Shown here one piece after another: positions 52,801-62,646 of a stretch of DNA of 64,000 nt. This stretch comes from Hydractinia symbiolongicarpus. Lineage: Eukaryota; Cnidaria; Hydrozoa; Anthoathecata; Hydractiniidae. Position 1 is the stretch's first letter; each line of letters begins with the position of its first letter. The notes under the pieces were generated by a model that was not told where the DNA came from, searched no databases, and saw nothing but the letters and a program-made list of their open reading frames with translations. The position numbers and the translations under genes were made by a program. The stretch is taken from the NCBI RefSeq assembly GCF_029227915.1, contig NC_079883.1:17734001-17798000 (forward strand), given 5' to 3'.

Positions 52801-54430
52801 TTGAGAGTGGAAGGATAAGACCAATGATAACCTGCGTAGGCACGTGCAACCACGTGATATACGTGTAAGGCCTTTATTAGTGTACAAGAGGCTATATTGC
52901 AGCCCTTAGGGGCTTGTACGTGTGGCTGACGCTGTTATAAAGCCATGGAGCAATGGAAAACTACTTGGGACGTCGTAGTTCATTGAGAGTGGAAGGAGAA
53001 GACCAATGGTAACCTGCGCAGGCACATGCAACCACGTGATATACGTGTAACGCCTTTATTAGGCTGCAAGAGGCCATATTACAGTCGTTAGACGCATGTA
53101 CTTGTACTTAACGGTGTTATAACGCCATGGCGCAATTGCAAACGACTTGGGACGTCGTAGTCCATTGAGAGGGGAATGATTAGACCAATGGTAACCTGCG
53201 CAGGCACGTGGAACCACGTGATATACGTGTAAGGTCTTTATTAGGGTGCAAGAGGCTATATTACAGCCCTTAGGGGACTGTGCGCGTGGCTGACGCTGTT
53301 ATAAAGCCATGGCGCATTTGCAAACAACTTGGGACGTCGTAGTCCATTGAGAGTACATGGACTAGTCCGATCGTAACTTGGGCAGGCACGTGGAACTACG
53401 TGATTTATGTGTGCGGCCTCTATTAGGCAGCAAAAGGCCATACTATAACCTTTAGAGGCCTGTATACGTGTTTGACGGTGTTGTAAAGCCGTGGCGCTAT
53501 GGAAAACAACTTGGGACTTCGTAGTCCTTTGAGAGTGGAAGGACAAGACCAATGATAACCTGCGCAGGCACGTGGAACCACGTGATATACGTGTAAGGCC
53601 TTTATTAGGCTGCAAGAGGCGATACTACAGTCGTTAGACGCTTGTACTTGTAGTTAACGGTGTTATAACGCCATGGCGTAACGGAAAACGACTTGGGACG
53701 TCGTAGTCCATTGAGAGGGGAAGGATTAGACCAATGCTAACCTGTGCAGGCACGTGCAACCACTTGATATACGTGTAAGGTCTTTATTAGGCTACAAGAA
53801 GCCATATTACAGTCGTTAGACGCATGTACTCGTAGTTAACGGTGTTATAACGCCATGGCCTAACGGAAAACGACTTGGGACGTCGTAGTCCATTGAGAGG
53901 TGAAGGATTAGACCAATGGTAACCTGCGCAGGAACGTGCAACCACGTGATATACGTGTAAGCCCTTTATTAGGCTGCAAGAGGCAGCCTTTAGGGGCCTG
54001 TACCGGTGGTTGACGGTGTTGTGAAGCCGTGGCCCTATGGAAAACAACTTGGGACGTCGTAGTCGATTGAGCGTGGAAGGATAAGACCAATGATAACCTG
54101 CACAGGAACGTGCAACCACGTGATATACGTGTAAGGCCTTTATTAGGGTACAAGAGGCTCTATTACAGACCTTAGGGGCCTGTACACGTGGCTGACGCTG
54201 TTATAAAGCCATCGCGCAATAGAAAACCACTTGGGACGTCGTAGTTCATTGAGAGTGGAAGGATTATACCAATGGTAACCTGTGCAGGCATGTGGAACAA
54301 CGTGATTTATGTGTACGGACTTTATTAAGCCGCAAAAGGCCATATTACAGCCTTTAGGGGCCTGTACACGTGGTTGACGGTCTTATAACGCCGTGGCGCT
54401 ATGGAAAACAACTTGGGACGTCGTAGTCCA
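52801..54430 (+). repeat. Nine-monomer unit, copy 1 (1,630 bp)
   Basis: Repeated directly at an offset of 1,630 bp, which is nine monomers less 8 bp because one monomer is the AGAGGCAGCC short variant (near 53980). Shared rare markers are CCATGGAGCAATGG, GTGTAACGCC and CACATGCAACC. Differences include CTTGTACTTAAC against CTTGTAGTTAAC, GACGCTG against GACTCTG near 53293/54923, and TACCGGTGG against TACACGTGG. Confidence 0.93.
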
Positions 54431-56060
54431 TTGAGAGTGGAAGGATAAGACCAATGATAACCTGCGTAGGCACGTGCAACCACGTGATATACGTGTAAGG
54501 CCTTTATTAGTGTACAAGAGGCTATATTGCAGCCCTTAGGGGCTTGTACGTGTGGCTGACGCTGTTATAAAGCCATGGAGCAATGGAAAACTACTTGGGA
54601 CGTCGTAGTTCATTAAGAGTGGAAGGAGAAGACCAATGGTAACCTGCGCAGGCACATGCAACCACGTGATATACGTGTAACGCCTTTATTAGGCTGCAAG
54701 AGGCCATATTACAGTCGTTAGACGCATGTACTTGTAGTTAACGGTGTTATAACGCCATGGCGCAATTGCAAACGACTTGGGACGTCGTAGTCCATTGAGA
54801 GGGGAATGATTAGACCAATGGTAACCTGCGCAGGCACGTGGAACCACGTGATATACGTGTAAGGTCTTTATTAGGGTGCAAGAGGCTATATTACAGCCCT
54901 TAGGGGACTGTGCGCGTGGCTGACTCTGTTATAAAGCCATGGCGCATTTGCAAACAACTTGGGACGTCGTAGTCCATTGAGAGTACATGGACTAGTCCGA
55001 TCGTAACTTGGGCAGGCACGTGGAACTACGTGATTTATGTGTGCGGCCTCTATTAGGCAGCAAAAGGCCATACTATAACCTTTAGAGGCCTGTATACGTG
55101 TTTGACGGTGTTGTAAAGCCGTGGCGCTATGGAAAACAACTTGGGACTTCGTAGTCCTTTGAGAGTGGAAGGACAAGACCAATGATAACCTGCGCAGGCA
55201 CGTGGAACCACGTGATATACGTGTAAGGCCTTTATTAGGCTGCAAGAGGCGATACTACAGTCGTTAGACGCTTGTACTTGTAGTTAACGGTGTTATAACG
55301 CCATGGCGTAACGGAAAACGACTTGGGACGTCGTAGTCCATTGAGAGGGGAAGGATTAGACCAATGCTAACCTGTGCAGGCACGTGCAACCACTTGATAT
55401 ACGTGTAAGGTCTTTATTAGGCTACAAGAAGCCATATTACAGTCGTTAGACGCATGTACTCGTAGTTAACGGTGTTATAACGCCATGGCCTAACGGAAAA
55501 CGACTTGGGACGTCGTAGTCCATTGAGAGGTGAAGGATTAGACCAATGGTAACCTGCGCAGGAACGTGCAACCACGTGATATACGTGTAAGCCCTTTATT
55601 AGGCTGCAAGAGGCAGCCTTTAGGGGCCTGTACACGTGGTTGACGGTGTTGTGAAGCCGTGGCCCTATGGAAAACAACTTGGGACGTCGTAGTCGATTGA
55701 GCGTGGAAGGATAAGACCAATGATAACCTGCACAGGAACGTGCAACCACGTGATATACGTGTAAGGCCTTTATTAGGGTACAAGAGGCTCTATTACAGAC
55801 CTTAGGGGCCTGTACACGTGGCTGACGCTGTTATAAAGCCATCGCGCAATAGAAAACCACTTGGGACGTCGTAGTTCATTGAGAGTGGAAGGATTATACC
55901 AATGGTAACCTGTGCAGGCATGTGGAACAACGTGATTTATGTGTACGGACTTTATTAAGCCGCAAAAGGCCATATTACAGCCTTTAGGGGCCTGTACACG
56001 TGGTTGACGGTCTTATAACGCCGTGGCGCTATGGAAAACAACTTGGGACGTCGTAGTCCA
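54431..56060 (+). repeat. Nine-monomer unit, copy 2 (1,630 bp)
   Basis: Second copy. The shared tract at the junction is 26 bp (54431-54456, TTGAGAGTGG through CCAATG), in register. Its right part, from 55865, is also the start of ten-monomer unit B, so the duplications are nested. Confidence 0.93.
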
Positions 56061-57684
56061 TTGAGAGTGGAAGGATAAGACCAATGGTAACCTGCGCAGG
56101 CACGTGGAACAACGTGATTTATGTATACGGACTTTATTAGGGCGCAAAAGGCCATATTACAGACTTTAGAGACCTGTACACGTGGTTAACGGTGTTATAA
56201 AGCTGTGGCGCAATTGCAAACAACTTGGGACGTCGCAGTCTATTGAGAGTACATGGACTAGTCCGATCGTAACTTGCGCAGGCACGTGGATCTACGTGAT
56301 TTATGTATACGGACTTTATTAGGCAGCAAAAGGCCATATTACAGCCTTTAGGGGGCTGTACACGTGGTTGACGGTCTTATAACGCCGTGGCGCTATGGAA
56401 AACCACTTGGGACGTCGTAGTCCATTGAGAGTGGAAGGATTAGACAAATGGTAACCTGCGCAGGCACGTGGAACAACGTGATTTATGTATACGGACTTTA
56501 TTAGGCCGCAAAAGGCCATATTACAGCCCTTAGGGGCTTGTACGTGTGGCTGACGCTGTTATAAAGCCATGGCGCAATGAAAAACTACTTGGGACGTCGT
56601 AGTTCATTGAGAGTGGAAGGAGAAGACCAATGGTAACCTGCGCAGGCACGTGCAACCACGTCATATATGTGTAAGGCCTTTATTAGGCTGCAAGAGGCCA
56701 TACTATAGCCTTTAGAGGCATGTACACGTGGCTGACTGTGTTATAAAGCCATGGCGCAATGGAAAACAACTTGGGACTTCGTAGTCCTTTGAGAGTGGAA
56801 GGATAAGACCAATGATAACCTGCGCAGGCACGTGCAACCACGTGATATACGTGTAAGGCCTTTATTAGTGTACAAGAGGCTAAATTGCAGCCCTTAGGGG
56901 CTTGTACGTGTGGCTGACGCTGTTATAAAGCCATGGCGCAAAGGAAAACTACATGGGACGTCGTAGTTCATTGAGAGTGGAAGGAGAAGACCAATGGTAA
57001 CCTGCGCAGGCACGTGCAACCACATGATATATGTGTAAGGCCTTTATTAGGCTGCAAGAGGCCATATTACAGTTGTTAGACGCATGTACTTGTAGTTAAC
57101 GGTGTTATAACGCCATGGCGCAATGGAAAACGACTTGTGACGTCGTAGTCCATTGAGAGTGGAAGGATTAGACCAATGGTAACCTGCGCAGGCACGTGGA
57201 ACAACGTGATTTATGTATACGGACTTTATTAGGCCGCAAAAGGCCATATTACAGCCTTTAGGGGCCTGCACACGTGTTTGACGGTGTTGTAAAGCCGTGG
57301 CGCTATGGAAAACAACTTGGGACTTCGTAGTCCTTTGAGAGCGGAAGTATAAGACCAATGCTAACCTGCGCAGGCACGTGCAACCACTTGATATACGTGT
57401 AAGGCCTTTATTAGGCTGCAAGAGGCCATATTACAGTCGTTAGACGCATGTACTTGTAGTTAACGGTGTTATAACGCCATGGCGCAATGGAAAACGACTT
57501 GTGACGTCGTAGTCCATTGAGAGTGGAAGGATAAGACCAATGCTAACCTGCGCAGGCACGTGCAACCACGTGATATACGTGTAAGGCCTTTATTAGGCTG
57601 CAAGAGGCCATATTACAGTCGTTAGACGCATGTACTTGTAGTTAACGGTGTTATAACGCCATGGCGCAATGGAAAACGACTTGT
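55865..57684 (+). repeat. Ten-monomer unit B, copy 1 (1,820 bp)
   Basis: Repeated directly at an offset of 1,820 bp. The left edge is fixed by CTTGGGACG (55864) against CTTGTGACG (57684). Shared rare markers are GGCTAAATTGCAG, CTACATGGGACG, CACATGATATATG and GCGGAAGTATAAG. Differences seen include GCAAAGGAAAACT against GCAATGGAAAACT (56941/58761) and CACGTCATATATG against CACGTGATATATG. Confidence 0.93.
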
Positions 57685-59504
57685 GACGTCGTAGTTCATT
57701 GAGAGTGGAAGGATTATACCAATGGTAACCTGTGCAGGCATGTGGAACAACGTGATTTATGTGTACGGACTTTATTAAGCCGCAAAAGGCCATATTACAG
57801 CCTTTAGGGGCCTGTACACGTGGTTGACGGTCTTATAACGCCGTGGCGCTATGGAAAACAACTTGGGACGTCGTAGTCCATTGAGAGTGGAAGGATAAGA
57901 CCAATGGTAACCTGCGCAGGCACGTGGAACAACGTGATTTATGTATACGGACTTTATTAGGGCGCAAAAGGCCATATTACAGACTTTAGAGACCTGTACA
58001 CGTGGTTAACGGTGTTATAAAGCTGTGGCGCAATTGCAAACAACTTGGGACGTCGCAGTCTATTGAGAGTACATGGACTAGTCCGATCGTAACTTGCGCA
58101 GGCACGTGGATCTACGTGATTTATGTATACGGACTTTATTAGGCAGCAAAAGGCCATATTACAGCCTTTAGGGGGCTGTACACGTGGTTGACGGTCTTAT
58201 AACGCCGTGGCGCTATGGAAAACCACTTGGGACGTCGTAGTCCATTGAGAGTGGAAGGATTAGACAAATGGTAACCTGCGCAGGCACGTGGAACAACGTG
58301 ATTTATGTATACGGACTTTATTAGGCCGCAAAAGGCCATATTACAGCCCTTAGGGGCTTGTACGTGTGGCTGACGCTGTTATAAAGCCATGGCGCAATGA
58401 AAAACTACTTGGGACGTCGTAGTTCATTGAGAGTGGAAGGAGAAGACCAATGGTAACCTGCGCAGGCACGTGCAACCACGTGATATATGTGTAAGGCCTT
58501 TATTAGGCTGCAAGAGGCCATACTATAGCCTTTAGAGGCATGTACACGTGGCTGACTGTGTTATAAAGCCATGGCGCAATGGAAAACAACTTGGGACTTC
58601 GTAGTCCTTTGAGAGTGGAAGGATAAGACCAATGATAACCTGCGCAGGCACGTGCAACCACGTGATATACGTGTAAGGCCTTTATTAGTGTACAAGAGGC
58701 TAAATTGCAGCCCTTAGGGGCTTGTACGTGTGGCTGACGCTGTTATAAAGCCATGGCGCAATGGAAAACTACATGGGACGTCGTAGTTCATTGAGAGTGG
58801 AAGGAGAAGACCAATGGTAACCTGCGCAGGCACGTGCAACCACATGATATATGTGTAAGGCCTTTATTAGGCTGCAAGAGGCCATATTACAGTTGTTAGA
58901 CGCATGTACTTGTAGTTAACGGTGTTATAACGCCATGGCGCAATGGAAAACGACTTGTGACGTCGTAGTCCATTGAGAGTGGAAGGATTAGACCAATGGT
59001 AACCTGCGCAGGCACGTGGAACAACGTGATTTATGTATACGGACTTTATTAGGCCGCAAAAGGCCATATTACAGCCTTTAGGGGCCTGCACACGTGTTTG
59101 ACGGTGTTGTAAAGCCGTGGCGCTATGGAAAACAACTTGGGACTTCGTAGTCCTTTGAGAGCGGAAGTATAAGACCAATGCTAACCTGCGCAGGCACGTG
59201 CAACCACGTGATATACGTGTAAGGCCTTTATTAGGCTGCAAGAGGCCATATTACAGTCGTTAGACGCATGTACTTGTAGTTAACGGTGTTATAACGCCAT
59301 GGCGCAATGGAAAACGACTTGTGACGTCGTAGTCCATTGAGAGTGGAAGGATAAGACCAATGCTAACCTGCGCAGGCACGTGCAACCACGTGATATACGT
59401 GTAAGGCCTTTATTAGGCTGCAAGAGGCCATATTACAGTCGTTAGACGCATGTACTTGTAGTTAACGGTGTTATAACGCCATGGCGCAATGGAAAACGAC
59501 TTGT
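57685..59504 (+). repeat. Ten-monomer unit B, copy 2 (1,820 bp)
   Basis: Second unit, sharing a junction tract of about 47 bp (57685-57731). Sequence past 59504 continues with a degraded third partial copy. From about 59.8 kb it follows the unit A type order instead (GTGGTGCAATTG, GTACGACCTC). Confidence 0.92.
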
Positions 59505-60156
59505 GACGTCGTAGTTCATTGAGAGTGGAAGGATTATACCAATGGTAACCTGCGCAGGCATGTGGAACAACGTGATTTATGTGTACGGACTTTATTAAGC
59601 CGCAAAAGGCCATATTACAGCCTTTAGGGGCCTGTACACGTGGTTGACGGTCTTATAACGCCGTGGCGCTATGGAAAACAACTTGGGACGGCGTAGTCCA
59701 TTGAGAGTGGAAGGATAAGACCAATGGTAACCTGCGCAGGCACGTGGAACAACGTGATTTATGTATACGGACTTTATTATGGCGCAAAAGGCCATATTAC
59801 AGCCTTTAGAGACCTGTACACGTGGTTAACGGTGTTATAAAGCTGTGGTGCAATTGCAAACAACTTGGGACGTCGTAGTCTATTGAGAGTACATGGACTA
59901 GTCCGATCGTAACTTGCGCAGGCACGTGGATCTACGTGATTTATGTGTACGACCTCTATTAGGCAGCAAAAGGCCATGCTATAGACGTTAGAGGTCTGTA
60001 CACGTGGCTGACTGGGTTATAAAGCCGTGTCGCGATGGAAAACCACTTGGGACGTCGTAGTCCATTGAGAGTGGAAGGATTACACCAATGCTAACCTGTG
60101 CAGGCACGTGCAACCACGTGATATACGTGTAAGGCCTTTATTAGGCTGCAAGAGGC

Positions 60157-60277
60157 CATATTGCAGTCGTTAGACGCATGTACTCGTAGTTAACGGTGTT
60201 ATAACGCCATGATAACCTGCGCAGGCATGTGCAACCACGTGATATACGTGTAAGGCCCTTACTAGTGTACAAGAGGC
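60157..60277 (+). repeat. 121 bp monomer with deletion at ATG
   Basis: AACGCCATG joins directly to ATAACCTGCGCAGG at about 60208-60212, losing 61 bp including the GACGTC site. The parents would read GCCATGGCG and CCAATGATAACC, sharing ATG at the join. I saw no other copy of this join, so it is probably young. Confidence 0.9.
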
Positions 60278-60459
60278 TATATTATAGCCCTTAGGGGCTT
60301 CTACGTGTGACTGACGCTGTTATAAAGCCATGACGCAATGAAAAACTACTTGGGACGTCGTAGTTCATTGAGAGTGGAAGGAGAAGAGTAATGGTAACCT
60401 GCGCAGGCACGTGCAACCACGTGATATATGTGTAAGGCCATTATTAGGCTGCAAGATGT

Positions 60460-60566
60460 CATATTACAGTCGTTAGACGCATGTACTTGTAGTTAACGGT
60501 GTTATAACGCCATGGCGCAATGGAAAACAACTTGGGACGTCGTAGTCCATTGAGAGTGCAAAAGGC
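60460..60566 (+). repeat. Truncated 107 bp monomer, copy 8
   Basis: Join GAGAGTG to CAAAAGGCC at about 60557-60560, followed by GTTAAACGCATG, as in the other copies. Confidence 0.92.
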
Positions 60567-60728
60567 CATATTACAGTCGTTAAACGCATGTACTCGTAGT
60601 TAACGGTGTTATAACGCCATGGCGCAACGGAAAACGACTTAGGACGTCGTAGTCCATTAAGAGGGGAATGATGAGGCACGTGGAACAACGCAAATTAGGT
60701 GTACGGCCTTTATTAGGCTGCAAAAGGT
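60567..60728 (+). repeat. 162 bp monomer with 20 bp deletion
   Basis: GAGGGGAATGATG joins AGGCACGTGG near 60672, skipping the segment that normally holds GACCAATGGTAACCTGCGC. It is the third shortened monomer within 600 bp here. Confidence 0.88.
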
Positions 60729-61629
60729 CATATTACAGCCTTTAGAGACCTGTACACGTGGTTAATGGTGTTATAAAACTGTGGCGCAATTGCAAACAAC
60801 TTGGGACGTCGTAGTCTATTGAGAGTACATGGACTAGTCCGATCGTAACTTGCGCAGGCACGTGGATCTACGTGATTTATGTGTACGGCCTCTATTAGGC
60901 AGCAAAAGGCCATGCTATAGACGTTAGAGGCCTGTACACGTGGCTGACTGTGTTATAAAGCCGTGTCGCAATGGAAAACCACTTGGGACGTCGTAGTCCA
61001 TTGAGAGTGGAAGGATTACACCAATGCTAACCTGTGCAGGCACGTGCAACCACGTGATATACGTGTAAGGCCTTTATTAGGCTGCAAGAGGCCATATTGC
61101 AGTCGTTAGACGCATGTACTCGTAGTTAACGGTGTTATAACGCCATGGCGCAATGGAAAACGACTTGGGACGTCGTAGTCCATTGAGAGTGGAAGGATAA
61201 GACCAATGGTAACCTGCGCAGGCACGTGGAACAACGTGATTTATGTATACGGACTTTATTAGGGCGCAAAAGGCCATATTACAGCCTTTAGGGGCCTGTA
61301 CACGTGTTTGACGGTGTTGTAAAGACGTGGCGCTATGGAAAACAACTTGGGACTTCGTAGTCCTTTGAGAGTGGAAGGATAAGACCAATGATAACCTGCA
61401 CAGGCATGTGGAACCACGTGATATACGTGTAAGGCCCTTATTAGTGTACAAGAGGCTATATTACAGCCCTTAGGGGCTTGTACGTGTGGCTGACGCTATT
61501 ATAAAGCCATGGCGCAATGAAAAACTACTTGGGACGTCGTAGTTCATTGAGAGTGGAAGGAGAAGACTAATGGTAACCTGCGCAGGCACGTGCAACCACG
61601 TGATATATGTGTAAGGCCTTTATTAGGCT
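60673..61629 (+). repeat. Distant copy of the 8575-9531 block
   Basis: The order of monomer types and most type-specific bases follow 8575-9531 at an offset of 52,098 bp. The match starts immediately after the deletion scar at 60672 and ends where this copy has CTGCAAAAGGCC and the partner has CTGCAAGATGTC. Confidence 0.75.
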
Positions 61630-62646
61630 GCAAAAGGCCATATTACAGTCGTTAGACGCATGTACCCGTAGTTAACGGTGTTATAACGCTATAGCGCAAT
61701 GGAAAACAACTTGGGACGTCGTAGTCCATTGAGAGTGGAAGGATAAGACCAATGGTAACCTGCGCAGGCACGTGCAACCACGTGATATACGTGTAAGGCC
61801 TTTATTAGGGTACAAGAGGCTATATTACAGCCCTTAGGGGCCTGTACCTGTAATTGACGGCGTTATAACGCCATGACACAATGGTAAACAATTTGGAACG
61901 TCGTAGTCCATTGAGAGTGGAAGGATTAGACGAATAGTAACCTGCGCAGGCACGTGGAAGAACGCGAATTGGGTGTACGGCCTTTATTAGGCTGCAAAAG
62001 GTCATATTACAGCCTTTAGAGACCTGTACACGTGGTTGACGGTGTTATAAAGCTGTGGCGCAATTGCAAACAACTTGGGACGTCTTAGTCCATTGAGAGT
62101 GGAAAGATTAGTCCGATCGTAACTTGCGCAGGCACGTGGAACAACGTGATTTATGTATACGGACTTTATTAGGGCGCAAAAGGCCATATTACAGCCTTTA
62201 GGGGCCTGTACACGTGTTTGACGGTGTTGTAAAGCCGTGGCGCTATGGAAAACGACTTGTGACGTCGTAGTCCATTGAGAGTGGAAGGATTAGACCAATG
62301 GTAACCTGCGCAGGCACGTGGAACAACGTGATTCATGTATGCGGACTTTATTAGGCCGCAAAAGGCCATATTACAGCCTTTAGGGGCCTGTACACGTGTT
62401 TGACGGTGTTGTAAAGCCGTGGCGCTATGGAAAACAACTTGGGACTTCGTAGTCCTTTGAGAGTGGAAGGATAAGACCAATGATAACCTGCGCAGGCATG
62501 TGCAACCACGTGATATACGTGTAAGGCCCTTACTAGTGTAGAAGAGGCTATATTACAGCCCTTAGGGGCTTGTACGTGTGACTGACGCTGTTATAAAGCC
62601 ATGACGCAATGAAAAACTACTTGGGACGTCGTAGTTCATTGAGAGT
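61123..62646 (+). repeat. Distant copy of the 14044-15567 block
   Basis: Partner of the 14.0-15.6 kb block at an offset of 47,079 bp, continuous with the block matching 8575-9531. Together they show that DNA near 60.7-62.6 kb descends from the same source as the left part of the window, although more recent duplications lie between them. Confidence 0.8.

Noticed and set aside
191-62480. More than 100 minus-strand ORFs of 60-180 codons as genes
   Set aside because: They are the same two frames of the repeat read over and over. 182 is not a multiple of three, so frame shifts at each monomer and the same DNA is read in different frames by neighbouring ORFs. Starts and stops fall at fixed monomer positions, and no protein family is recognisable.
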